A DNA stretch of 64,000 nt from JALYOC01 sp036675345 (GTDB taxonomy: Bacteria > Myxococcota > Myxococcia > Myxococcales > Myxococcaceae). The stretch spans positions 1 to 64,000 of the forward strand of contig JAKFFE010000043.1 of the NCBI GenBank assembly GCA_036675345.1. The letters run 5' to 3'. The position numbers and the translations under genes were made by a program. Shown here piece by piece: positions 17,075-27,244 of the stretch. The notes under the pieces are model-generated. The model made no database searches. It was not told the DNA's origin and saw nothing but the letters and a program-made list of their open reading frames with translations. Position 1 is the first letter of the stretch; each line of letters begins with the position of its first letter.

Positions 17075-17935
17075 CTACTGACCCGCGTCCGCCGGGATGA
17101 ACGCCGGGGGATCGAAGTTCCCGGTGCGCACCGCGGTGTAGCCGGTCTCGATCACCAGCGAGGCGCCGGCCAGGAACGGGCCCCAGGCGCAGCCGCCCAC
17201 CCAGCCCAGCGCCACCTTGCCATCCACCACGCTGTCGAACCTGGCGCCGGGGGGCACCTGGTAGCGCTGCACGATCACCGGGTTGCAGTCGGTGCTGGTA
17301 CCGCCGTCCGCCGGGGTGCAGACGTTCCCGCTGGCGTCCTGGTACTCGGTCACGTCCACGAAGCCCTCCCCTGCCCGCTTGAAGCGGCCGTTGGCCAGGG
17401 AGATCGCCAGGGCTCCGCAGTTGCCCTCGCCGCCCGAGGCGCCGTCCAGGCCGATCACGAACTTGTTGTAGTCGGCGCGGTTGAAGATGCCGCCCTTGCG
17501 AGACGCGGCCACGCCCGGAGGCAGTTGGTGGGGATCGTTGTCGATGGCGTGGATTTCGTACAGGTCGCGTTCCCATCCGTTGTCGGTCTGGGAGATGGAG
17601 ATCCGCGCCGGGAACGCTTCGGAGGGGCAGTGGACGTCCTCCCGGGCGCAGTACTCGGTCAGGTCCAGAGTCACCGGCTGGCCCTCGTGGGTTCCAAAGT
17701 CCACGATCCCGCCGTAGCCGTTGGCGGTGCGCTCACGCACCGCGCCGCCGATGTTCAGGGTCAGTTTGAGCTGGTTGTCATAGGTGACGTCGTAGTTCCC
17801 GGTGACGTCCCACAGGTGCACCCGGGTGTCGATCTCCTCCGGGGGCTGAGTGCCGCCGCAGCTTCCGGCGGTGTTGGCGGCGCCGAGGAATCCAAGGGTG
17901 CTGAGGAGGAGAAGGTGGAGGGGGTTGCGACGCAT
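17075..17935 (-). CDS. Secreted Cys-containing protein, probable lipoprotein
   Basis: A 286-residue exported protein of unknown function. The signal is MRRNPLHLLLLSTLGFLGAA followed by a lipobox-like AGSC near residue 27. The mature part is beta-rich, with phrases such as YDVTYDNQLKLTLNIGG and several Cys, suggesting a disulfide-stabilised extracytoplasmic fold. ATG 17935 is chosen because AGGAG lies seven bases upstream and the signal begins there; an ATG six codons earlier is possible. It has its own terminator and is divergent from the TPR-like gene across a region with an 8-bp inverted repeat. Confidence 0.72.
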   Translation of the reverse strand: MRRNPLHLLLLSTLGFLGAANTAGSCGGTQPPEEIDTRVHLWDVTGNYDVTYDNQLKLTLNIGGAVRERTANGYGGIVDFGTHEGQPVTLDLTEYCAREDVHCPSEAFPARISISQTDNGWERDLYEIHAIDNDPHQLPPGVAASRKGGIFNRADYNKFVIGLDGASGGEGNCGALAISLANGRFKRAGEGFVDVTEYQDASGNVCTPADGGTSTDCNPVIVQRYQVPPGARFDSVVDGKVALGWVGGCAWGPFLAGASLVIETGYTAVRTGNFDPPAFIPADAGQ

Positions 17936-18050
17936 GGTGAGGCTCCTGTTCATGTCCGGCCTGACCGCTCCCAAGGCAACCCCCGTGCCGGGCGGGGCCT
18001 CCGTCGCAAGTGCGCGTCGGCACAGGCGCTGCCCCTGGGAGGATGTTGCC

Positions 18051-18072
18051 GGTGACAAGTGGAGTTGTCACC
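18051..18072. promoter_or_regulatory. Inverted repeat between divergent genes
   Basis: GGTGACAA (18051-18058) and TTGTCACC (18065-18072) are perfect arms around a 6-base spacer. Each arm reads TTGTCA outward, close to a -35 TTGACA, so the element could be a shared operator over back-to-back promoters. Matching -10 boxes are not convincing. Confidence 0.45.
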
Positions 18073-18105
18073 CGCACCGATCAGGCCGGCGGTAGGTCCG
18101 GGTGG

Positions 18106-18111
18106 TAGGAT
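18106..18111 (+). promoter_or_regulatory. -10 box for leaderless start at 18118
   Basis: TAGGAT is six bases before the GTG start, the spacing expected when transcription begins at the start codon itself. Confidence 0.4.
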
Positions 18112-18117
18112 CAGCGG

Positions 18118-18798
18118 GTGATGCTTGGCCTGATTGTCCTCGTGGTTGCCGCCCAGACGGCCCCGCCTCCCCCGGCGGCCGGTCCCAATCCGCATCTGGC
18201 CCGGGCGATCGAGCAGGTGGAGGACCTGGAAGAGCAAGCTGCGCTGGAGAGCCTGGAGCAGGCGCGCCGCTGGCCCGGGATCTCCACCTTGGAGCTGGCC
18301 CGGATCCATCTGTACGAGGGGCTGGCCCACGCGGGGTTGGCCAATGGCCCCGAGGCGATCTCCGCCTTCCATGCGGCCCGGCTGCTCGACCCTTCGCTGG
18401 CGCTTCCCAAGGAGAGCTCCCCTCGGGTGCGTGAGTGGTGGACCCAGGCCACGCCGGGTGGGCAACCCGGTCCCGGTCCCAAGGCGCCGCCGGAGGTTCA
18501 AGGACTTCCTCCCGCCGCCACGGCTCCGCCTCCAGTCCTGGCGTCCTCCTCCCCGGCGATTCCCCGCTGGATTCCCTATGCGGTCGCGGCGTTGGCGGTG
18601 GTCTCGGTGGGGACCGCGGTGTGGAGCGGTTCGCAGGCCTCACTCCATGCGCGGGAGGCCAATGGGCTGGTGGGCATTGGTTCCGCCAGCGCGCTCCGAA
18701 CCCAGGCGGAGGGCGAGGCGCTGAGGGCCAACCTCCTCTACGGAGGCGCGGTGCTGCTGGGAGGCGGCGCGGCGCTCCTGTTCGTGGTGCCGTTCTAA
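18118..18798 (+). CDS. TPR-like membrane protein
   Basis: A 226-residue protein. A short hydrophobic N-terminus (LGLIVLVVAA) looks like a signal peptide. A helical part with TPR-like phrases (LARIHLYEGLAHAGLAN, AISAFHAARLLDPS) follows, then a Pro-rich linker. Two membrane helices sit near the C-terminus (IPYAVAALAVVSVGTAVW and LLYGGAVLLGGGAALLFVV). The GTG at 18118 fits a leaderless TAGGAT box; an ATG follows immediately. It converges on the Ser/Thr kinase gene with three bases between the stops. No named family is recognised; similar short TPR proteins sit near kinase genes in Myxococcota. Confidence 0.7.
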   Translation: MMLGLIVLVVAAQTAPPPPAAGPNPHLARAIEQVEDLEEQAALESLEQARRWPGISTLELARIHLYEGLAHAGLANGPEAISAFHAARLLDPSLALPKESSPRVREWWTQATPGGQPGPGPKAPPEVQGLPPAATAPPPVLASSSPAIPRWIPYAVAALAVVSVGTAVWSGSQASLHAREANGLVGIGSASALRTQAEGEALRANLLYGGAVLLGGGAALLFVVPF

Positions 18799-18801
18799 CG
18801 A

Positions 18802-20529
18802 CTAAGGCGTGGGCTGATCGAGGAACAGCCGCAGGGTCTCGGTCCCGCCGCTGGGGATCCACACCTGCTGCTGACGTCGCTGACCCAGCTCTTCGTTGAC
18901 CACCACCACGGTGTGCGTCCCCGCGGCGATGGGCAGGGGCGCCAGGGGCGTGGTCCCCACCAGCTTCCCGTCGATGAACACCCGGCCCCAGGGGCGGACC
19001 TTGATCGAGAGCAGCCCCGGCAGGTCCGCCGGCGCTGGCTTCTGGAGCCCGGCCGCTGCCCCGTCGCGCACTGTCGGGCGCGGCCGGGGGGGTGCGGAGG
19101 CGATCGACTGGGACTGCTTTTCCCCGGGGCGCGGGTCGCTGCCAGACGCCTCCCGCTGGCCTGGACGGGTCCCGGCGGACGAGCCCGACGCTGCGGGGCT
19201 CGCGGCCGGCTCCACTGGGCCTGAGCGGGTGCTGGCCTGCGAATCAGCCACCGCGGGGATCGGCTGCTCCACTGTCGGGTCCGGCGGTGAGTCCTCCGGG
19301 CGCGGCGGGATCCCGGCGGGTGACTCCGGCACCGCGAGGCCCACGGTGGGCGCCATCGCAGCTGAACCACCGGGCGCGGCCCTGCTCCGGCTCAAGCTGT
19401 TGTCAAAACTGGCCCCTTCGCTCTGCTGCGCGCTTCGAGTCGCGGCGAACCCCCACCACCCGCCTGCCACCAGCGCGAGGAGCACCGCCGCGCCCAGCCA
19501 GGCCTGGCGACGGCTCGCCCCCCGCTTGCGCATCACCGTCTGGGTGCGCGCCTGGTGGGGCACCCACTCTGCCGGTGGGGGCGCGGTGCCCTGGACCCGG
19601 TTCGCCAGCTGGGTGGAGACCCCCTCTTCACACAACGGGAGCAGCCTTTGCGCCACCTCCGCGGCGGAGGGACGCTGGGAGGGATCCCGGGCCAGACAAC
19701 CCTCGATCACCTCCGCCATTTCGCGAGGCAGCCGCGGTCGGAGGGTGGCCAGCGGCGGCGGCCTCGCGTGGAGCACCGAGTGGATCACCTTGGCCTGCGA
19801 GTCGCCTCCAAAGGGATCGATTCCGCACACCGCCCGGAACAGGGTCACTCCCAGCGCCCACAGGTCGGAGGCGGGGGTGGCCTCCGCGCCCTCGAAGATC
19901 TCCGGTGCCAGGTAGCTGATCTTCCCCTTCACCTCGCCGGTGCGGGTCAAGGCGGTGGCGCCCACCAGCCGCGCCACCCCGAAGTCGGTCAGCTTCACCT
20001 CTCCCCGTCGGGAGAGGAGGACGTTGTCGGCCGACACGTCGCGGTGGAGGACGCCGCGGATCTTCCCCTCCTCCGCGGTCAGTCCGTGGGCGGCCTCCAG
20101 CGCGCGGGCCACCGCCACGCCCACCGCGGCCAGCTCGGCGTCGGTCCACGCCGGGCCGCTGGCGCCCAACAGCCGCTCCAGCGAGCAGCCGTCCACGTAC
20201 TCCATCACCAGGAACGGGCCCTCCTCGTCCTGGCCCAGCCCCAACACCGAGGCGATGTTCGGGTGCCGCAGTAGCACGCCGATCCGCGCCTCCCGCTCGA
20301 ACTGGGCCCGGTGCTCGGGAGAGGCGGCCCGATCTCCGCGCAGCCGCTTGAGGGCCACCCGGACCTGGGGATCCGAGCGGGGCCGGGCCAGGTACACCTC
20401 GCCCATCCCGCCGGTGCCCAGCAGGCTCAGCAGCTCGTAGGACTCCGCGGCCTCCAGAGGAAACCCGGCGCCCTCCGGGGACTGGCCAGCGCTCCGATGA
20501 ACTGCCGCGCCCTTCGGAGCCCTGCCCAT
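18802..20529 (-). CDS. Ser/Thr protein kinase with PEGA domain
   Basis: A 575-residue transmembrane eukaryotic-type kinase. The kinase domain (about residues 30-295) has the Gly loop LLGTGGMGEVYLA, ATP-binding Lys in VALKRL, catalytic loop HRDVSADNVLL, TDFGVARL and the APE motif in YLAPEIFEG. HRD-V-SADN replaces the usual HRDLKPxN but keeps the catalytic Asp and Asn. One membrane helix lies near residue 360 (WLGAAVLLALVAGGWWG). A long Pro/Ser linker then leads to a C-terminal PEGA domain (VRPWGRVFIDGKLVG...), which binds envelope ligands in other proteins. ATG 20529 has GGAGG nine bases upstream and begins two bases after the upstream FHA regulator's stop, so the two are an operon. Confidence 0.93.
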   Translation of the reverse strand: MGRAPKGAAVHRSAGQSPEGAGFPLEAAESYELLSLLGTGGMGEVYLARPRSDPQVRVALKRLRGDRAASPEHRAQFEREARIGVLLRHPNIASVLGLGQDEEGPFLVMEYVDGCSLERLLGASGPAWTDAELAAVGVAVARALEAAHGLTAEEGKIRGVLHRDVSADNVLLSRRGEVKLTDFGVARLVGATALTRTGEVKGKISYLAPEIFEGAEATPASDLWALGVTLFRAVCGIDPFGGDSQAKVIHSVLHARPPPLATLRPRLPREMAEVIEGCLARDPSQRPSAAEVAQRLLPLCEEGVSTQLANRVQGTAPPPAEWVPHQARTQTVMRKRGASRRQAWLGAAVLLALVAGGWWGFAATRSAQQSEGASFDNSLSRSRAAPGGSAAMAPTVGLAVPESPAGIPPRPEDSPPDPTVEQPIPAVADSQASTRSGPVEPAASPAASGSSAGTRPGQREASGSDPRPGEKQSQSIASAPPRPRPTVRDGAAAGLQKPAPADLPGLLSIKVRPWGRVFIDGKLVGTTPLAPLPIAAGTHTVVVVNEELGQRRQQQVWIPSGGTETLRLFLDQPTP

Positions 20530-20531
20530 CT

Positions 20532-21839
20532 TCAGCGACCTCCCACGCCGTGCTTCTGCAGCAGGGTGGTCAGGTGGACCCGGCTCAGCCCGGAGCGTCG
20601 GGCCGCCTCCGAGGCGTTCCCCTCGCAGGCGTCCATCAGCAGCTTGAGGTACTCCTGATCGAACTGGCCCAGCACGCGCTCCTTGTGCAGCCGGTAGGGC
20701 ACCGCCAGATCGATTCCGGTTCCCGGTCCCAGTCCGGCGGGCGGCGCGGCGCTCTCCAGGCCGGCGGCGGCGCGCTCCACCGCGTGGCGAAGCTCGCGGA
20801 CGTTGCCCGGGTAGTCGGCGTCGCACAGCCGGCGGAGGGTGGCGGCGGGGAGGGTCGGCAGCCCGGGGAGCTGGGCCAGGAAGTGCGCCACCAGCTCCGG
20901 GATGTCCTCCCGGCGGGAGCGCAGGGCCGGGATCCTCAGCTGGATCACCGCCAGCCGGTAGAAGAGGTCGGCGCGGAAGGTGCCGGCGTTGACCGCGCGC
21001 TCCAGCTCCACGTGGGTGGCGGCGATCACCCGCACGTCCACCTGCTTGGGCGCGCTGCCTCCCAGCCGCTGGATCTGTCTTCGCTCCAGGGCGCCCAGCA
21101 GCTTGGGCTGCAGATCGCGGGGAAGTTCGCCTACCTCATCCAGGAACAGGGTCCCGCCGTGGGCCCGCTCGAAGGCGCCGGCGAAAGCGTTGTTGGCGCC
21201 GGTGAACGCGCCCTTCTCGTGGCCGAACAGCTCGCTCTCCGCCAGGGTGGGCGAGAGCGCGCCACAGTCCACCACCACGAACGGGCGATCCTTGCGTCGG
21301 CCCTCGGAGACCAGGGCTCCGGCCACCAGCTCCTTGCCGGTCCCGGTCTCTCCCTGGATCAGCACGGTCATCTCGGTGGCCGCGGCGCGCTCCAGCTGCG
21401 AGTACAGCTCGCGCATCTTCACCGAGCCGCCGCGCAGCCCGGCATAGGTGTGCTGCAAGGAGAGCGGGCGCTGCTCCTCCTCCTCCAGCACGGTGAAGCG
21501 GACCACCGAGTCGCCCAGCTCCAGATCGTCCTTCGGCTCCAGCCAGGCCTCCTTCACCCGCCGCCCGCCCAGCCGCACCCCGTTCTTGGCGCCCAGATCC
21601 CGGACCAGGAAACCCTCTTCGGTGGCCCGCAGCTCGCAGTGCACCGCGCTGACCGTGGCGTCGCTTAGCACCAGCTGCGCGCCGGGGGCCGAGCCGATCA
21701 GCACCCGGCCCTCGCTGCAGGTCAGCTCGCGTCGGCGATCCGGTCCGCGCACCACCTTGAGGTGGAAGCGCGGCTGCGCGACCGCGTGGGGCGCGCCCAG
21801 GCCGTCCCGGAGAATGGTCAATGTCCGCGTGTCGCGCAT
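20532..21839 (-). CDS. FHA-domain sigma54-dependent activator
   Basis: A 435-residue enhancer-binding protein. The N-terminal FHA domain (about 30-115; RVLIGSAPGAQLVLSD, then VSAVHCELR) recognises phosphothreonine. The AAA+ domain (about 130-350) has Walker A GETGTGKE, the sigma54-contact loop GAFTGA and Walker B GTLFLDEVGELP. A C-terminal Fis-type helix-turn-helix (NASEAARRSGLSRVHLTTLL) binds DNA. The downstream Ser/Thr kinase probably creates its phospho-ligand, giving a kinase-to-sigma54 relay. Its ATG overlaps the divergent NHL gene start by 19 bases; TTG 21821 is an alternative. A -10-like TAATAC lies nine bases upstream of the ATG. Confidence 0.95.
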   Translation of the reverse strand: MRDTRTLTILRDGLGAPHAVAQPRFHLKVVRGPDRRRELTCSEGRVLIGSAPGAQLVLSDATVSAVHCELRATEEGFLVRDLGAKNGVRLGGRRVKEAWLEPKDDLELGDSVVRFTVLEEEEQRPLSLQHTYAGLRGGSVKMRELYSQLERAAATEMTVLIQGETGTGKELVAGALVSEGRRKDRPFVVVDCGALSPTLAESELFGHEKGAFTGANNAFAGAFERAHGGTLFLDEVGELPRDLQPKLLGALERRQIQRLGGSAPKQVDVRVIAATHVELERAVNAGTFRADLFYRLAVIQLRIPALRSRREDIPELVAHFLAQLPGLPTLPAATLRRLCDADYPGNVRELRHAVERAAAGLESAAPPAGLGPGTGIDLAVPYRLHKERVLGQFDQEYLKLLMDACEGNASEAARRSGLSRVHLTTLLQKHGVGGR

Positions 21840-24151
21840 TCCACCCGAGTATTATCCGAAGTCGCTTGCGCCACCTTCTTCCCGTCCTGCTGCTCTTGAG
21901 CACCGCCTGTGTGCTCCCTCCCTTCCAGGTGGACGGAAAGGAGTGCGACGGGCAGGAGCGGTGTCCCTCCGGGTTCTTCTGCGCTCCCCTCCCCGGGACC
22001 CCGCGCGGGGTGTGTTCGGCGACCGAGCCTTCCTGCCCCGGCGCCTCGCTGGGTGCCGCCTGTGAGGTCGGCGAGGGCGCCTGTCAGCGCGCCGGAACCT
22101 TGATCTGCACGCTAGAGGGCGCTGCCTGCTCGGAGCTGGAGGGATCGCCGACCGCCGAGAGCTGCAACGGGGTGGACGACGACTGCGACGGCGAGGTGGA
22201 CGACGCCAGCGGCTGCCTCTACTCGCTGGCGGGCGCCGGCCCTCCGGGGTTCGTGGATGGCCCCAGCGATCAGGCCCGCTTCGGCGGTCCGGGCTTCATC
22301 AACGTGGCGGCCAACGGCGATCTGCTGGTGGCCGACACCTACGCCCACGCGGTCCGCCGGGTGGACGCCTCGGGTTCGGTGACCACCGTGGCCGGGGTCG
22401 GCCGCTGCGGCTTCCAGGATGGTCCGGGCGCCCAGGCCGCGTTCTGTCTTCCCGGGGAGGTGGTGGAGGCCGCGGACGGCACCCTGTACGTCTCCGACTC
22501 CGGCAACTCGCGGCTGCGGGCGATCTCCACGGCCGGGGTGGTGACCACCGTGGCCGGCACCGGGGTCCCCGGCAACTCCTCGGGCGCGGCGTTGAGCGCC
22601 CAGCTCAATTACCCGCTGGGATTGCACGCCATGGCAGATGGGTCGGTGGTGATCGCCGATCGCGACGCCCACCTGCTGCGCCGGTTCACCCCCGGCCAGG
22701 TGGACACCCTGACCGTGGAGGCGGGGATCGGGCTGCCCGGGGTGGACGAGGGGACCCGACTGGCGATGCGGCTGAACAGCCCGGTGGATGTGCTCTCTAC
22801 GGGCGGGGACGGGCTCTACGTGGTGGAGCGGCACCAGGTCCGCCAGCTGCCCTCCGGGGGCGTCTCGTCGCGGATCAGCGGATCGATCGGCGCTGGCTTC
22901 GGCGACAACGTCTTCAGCTTCGAGGTCCGCTTCCACCAGCCGATGCAGCTGTCGCTGGTGCCGGGCGGAGGCCAGCTGCTGGTCGCCGACTCGATGAACA
23001 ACCGCCTCCGGGGAATCGACCTTGGCAATGGGGCGACCGGAACGCTGCTGGGCGGGGCCCCGGGGTTCAAGAACGGAGCGATCGGCGCCACCCAGCTGCG
23101 CCAGCCGTTTGGCGTGGCCTCGGTGGGCGCCAACAGCTGGGCCTTCCTGGATGGCAACGCGCGGCTGCGCAAGGTGACCGGGGATCTGGCCACCAACACC
23201 ACCGTCGATTTCGCGGGTGGGCTCTGGCAGCGCCAGACCCAGGACGGAGCGGCGGCGCGCCTCTCGGGTCCCCGGGGGCTGATCCGCACCCCGGCCGGCG
23301 AGCTGTGGTGGGTGGAGCCGACCCCGGAGCTGGTCCGCCGGCTGCGCGCCGATGGAACGGTGGAGACGGTGGCCGGGCTGGCCGGCACCCCGGGCAGCGG
23401 CGGCTACGTGAACGGGGCCTTCGCCAGCGCGCGGGTCTCCGGCCCGATGTCCCTGGCCTCCGGTCCGGACGGCCAGGTCTATCTGGTCGAGCGCTGGAAC
23501 CACGCGGTGCGCCGCTTCGATCCGGCCTCTGGCCAGGTCTCCACCCTGGCCGGCCCGCCCACCGCCAGCGCCGGCCTGGTCAACGGCACCCTCACCGAGG
23601 CGCGCTTCTCCCAGCCGACCGCGATCGCCATCGTCGCCGGCGACCTCTTCGTCTTCGACGCCGGCAACCGGGTGATCCGCAGGATCGAGCCGGGCGCGAA
23701 CCGGGTCTCCACCTTCGCCGGGACCGAGGGCAGCGCGGGCACCGACGATGGCGCGGTGGGCGTGGGCCGGCTGGCCAACGTCACCGCCCTCTCCGCCGAC
23801 GGCCTCGGAGGGCTGTGGGCGCTGGAGGATGGCCGGCGGCTGCGCCGGATCGCCTCCGATGGCACCCTCTCCACTCCCCTGCCCCTGCTCTCCTTCACCG
23901 CCGAGGTCCTGTACACCGAGGCGCCAGGGGTGCTGCTGCTGGCCGGAGGGGAGCGCCTGGTGGAGGTGGATGCGGTCACCGGTGCGGAGACCCAGCTGCT
24001 CCCTGCGGCCGACAACCGGGCGCCGGTGGGCTTCGTGGACGGCTCGGTCCACACCGCCGCTTCCTTCCAGATCAGCGGGCTGGCCGGGTCTCCCCAGGCG
24101 CTGTATCTGGTGGACGGGCAGGCCAACCGGGTGCGCCGCCTCTGGCGCTGA
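21821..24151 (+). CDS. NHL-repeat/MopE-motif lipoprotein
   Basis: A 776-residue surface lipoprotein. The signal ends in lipobox LSTAC near residue 30. A Cys-rich segment follows, with the MopE-type putative metal-binding motif CNGVDDDCDGEVDD at about 108-121. The rest is a series of NHL-like beta-propeller repeats with recurring VRRVDASGSVTTVAG / DGPSDQARFGGP phrases, forming one or two propellers for protein or ligand binding outside the cell. GGAGA lies seven bases before ATG 21821; TTG 21866 would avoid overlap with the divergent regulator but lacks such a site. A weak terminator follows. Confidence 0.88.
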   Translation: MSACRAFHPSIIRSRLRHLLPVLLLLSTACVLPPFQVDGKECDGQERCPSGFFCAPLPGTPRGVCSATEPSCPGASLGAACEVGEGACQRAGTLICTLEGAACSELEGSPTAESCNGVDDDCDGEVDDASGCLYSLAGAGPPGFVDGPSDQARFGGPGFINVAANGDLLVADTYAHAVRRVDASGSVTTVAGVGRCGFQDGPGAQAAFCLPGEVVEAADGTLYVSDSGNSRLRAISTAGVVTTVAGTGVPGNSSGAALSAQLNYPLGLHAMADGSVVIADRDAHLLRRFTPGQVDTLTVEAGIGLPGVDEGTRLAMRLNSPVDVLSTGGDGLYVVERHQVRQLPSGGVSSRISGSIGAGFGDNVFSFEVRFHQPMQLSLVPGGGQLLVADSMNNRLRGIDLGNGATGTLLGGAPGFKNGAIGATQLRQPFGVASVGANSWAFLDGNARLRKVTGDLATNTTVDFAGGLWQRQTQDGAAARLSGPRGLIRTPAGELWWVEPTPELVRRLRADGTVETVAGLAGTPGSGGYVNGAFASARVSGPMSLASGPDGQVYLVERWNHAVRRFDPASGQVSTLAGPPTASAGLVNGTLTEARFSQPTAIAIVAGDLFVFDAGNRVIRRIEPGANRVSTFAGTEGSAGTDDGAVGVGRLANVTALSADGLGGLWALEDGRRLRRIASDGTLSTPLPLLSFTAEVLYTEAPGVLLLAGGERLVEVDAVTGAETQLLPAADNRAPVGFVDGSVHTAASFQISGLAGSPQALYLVDGQANRVRRLWR

Positions 24152-24177
24152 GTTGGTCGGAGCACCAACCAAGCACC

Positions 24178-24199
24178 CGGGGGCAAGTCTCCTCCCCCG
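24178..24199 (+). terminator. Candidate terminator of NHL lipoprotein gene
   Basis: CGGGGG pairs with CCCCCG around a 10-base loop and is followed by TTCTTA. A second hairpin (GTTGGT/ACCAAC, 24152-24169) directly follows the stop codon. The T-run is weak. Confidence 0.45.
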
Positions 24200-24290
24200 T
24201 TCTTACGATCGCCGGAATCAACAATCCGGGCGGCCCGTTCTCCAAGCCGGACAACAGGTGTTGTCCCTTCAAGCTCCGGAAGCGGGGGGC

Positions 24291-24325
24291 CTTTTCGGGA
24301 AAAGAAACCCGGAGGTTTCCTTTTG
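24291..24325 (+). promoter_or_regulatory. Alternative hairpins upstream of cold-shock gene
   Basis: CTTTT (24291-24295) can pair with AAAAG (24301-24305). The same AAAAG, as part of a 10-base arm (24301-24310), can instead pair with GGTTTCCTTTT (24315-24325) with one bulge. The two structures exclude each other. If the region is transcribed as leader, it could act as a temperature-responsive switch; it could also be a bidirectional terminator. Confidence 0.4.
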
Positions 24326-24418
24326 AGGGGGTTTGAAGTACACGCAGCGCGCCGCTTTTCGCGGCACCGGTTTCTCACGACAGGTGGGGCCGGATTGATT
24401 CAGAAAGCAGAGCAGAGA

Positions 24419-24622
24419 ATGGCCAGTGGTACTGTGAAGTGGTTCAACGACGCGAAGGGCTTTGGCTTCATCACGCAGGACGGCGGCGGCCCCGACGTGT
24501 TCTGCCACCACACCGCGATCATGTCTGACGGGTTCCGCACCCTCGCCGAGGGTCAGCGGGTGGAGTTCGAGACCAAGCAGGGCCCCAAGGGCCTGCAGGC
24601 TCAGAACGTCCGCGCCATTTAA
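24419..24622 (+). CDS. Cold-shock domain protein (CspA family)
   Basis: A 67-residue single-domain cold-shock protein. It begins MASGTVKWFNDAKGFGFIT, containing RNP1 (KGFGFI), while RNP2 is altered to DVFCHHTAI from the usual VFVHFSAI. It binds single-stranded RNA/DNA as an RNA chaperone in the cytoplasm. The length is exactly that of the family and the C-terminus (GPKGLQAQNVRAI) is typical. The ribosome site is poor (AGCAGAGA). The long upstream region with alternative hairpins and a strong terminator just downstream make it a monocistronic unit. Confidence 0.95.
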   Translation: MASGTVKWFNDAKGFGFITQDGGGPDVFCHHTAIMSDGFRTLAEGQRVEFETKQGPKGLQAQNVRAI

Positions 24623-24647
24623 GTAGGCGGCAGTCGGATGTGATTTG

Positions 24648-24684
24648 GACCCGGCTTTCTCTTGTAGAGGCCGGGTCTTTTTCT
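24648..24684 (+). terminator. Terminator of cold-shock gene
   Basis: GACCCGGC (24648-24655) pairs perfectly with GCCGGGTC (24670-24677) and is followed by TTTTTCT. A textbook intrinsic terminator. Confidence 0.88.
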
Positions 24685-24728
24685 GTATCGCCTTTCTGTA
24701 CCGCCAACCTGGGGCGAAGGAGACCACC

Positions 24729-24911
24729 GTGCAGGGACGATCGAACAAGCGTCAGAAAGAGCTCGCCAGGCTCGAGAAGCGCAAGGAAAAGGACGCGAAG
24801 AAGGACGAGAAGAAGCGGGACAAGGAGCAGAAGGGTCCCCGCGCCGAGGGTGAAGAAGACCCCGACATCGCGGGAATCATTCCGGGGCCGCAGCCGCCGC
24901 TGGAGATCTGA
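24729..24911 (+). CDS. Small Lys/Glu-rich protein
   Basis: A 60-residue protein of unknown function starting at GTG, five bases after AAGGAG. Residues 5-40 are a highly charged Lys/Arg/Glu helix (RQKELARLEKRKEKDAKK...), followed by an acidic stretch and the uncharged end DIAGIIPGPQPPLEI. The strong ribosome site and the structured composition support a real gene despite its size. I believe similar short proteins with the same PGPQPP end occur in other Myxococcota, but this needs a search. It lies between the cold-shock terminator and the peptidase gene. Confidence 0.7.
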   Translation: MQGRSNKRQKELARLEKRKEKDAKKDEKKRDKEQKGPRAEGEEDPDIAGIIPGPQPPLEI

Positions 24912-24993
24912 TCCTCCCCAGTTTTTTCTCTGGAAGATGCGCCCGACGGATCCTGGAAGGGATTCGCCGGGCGTTGTCGTATATCCCTGGGCC

Positions 24994-27180
<2,187 letters not shown>

Positions 27181-27244
27181 CGCCGATGTCCGAGCTTCGA
27201 AACAATCCGGTAAGGATTCATGTGCCCCGCGCGTCCCTGCGCGG

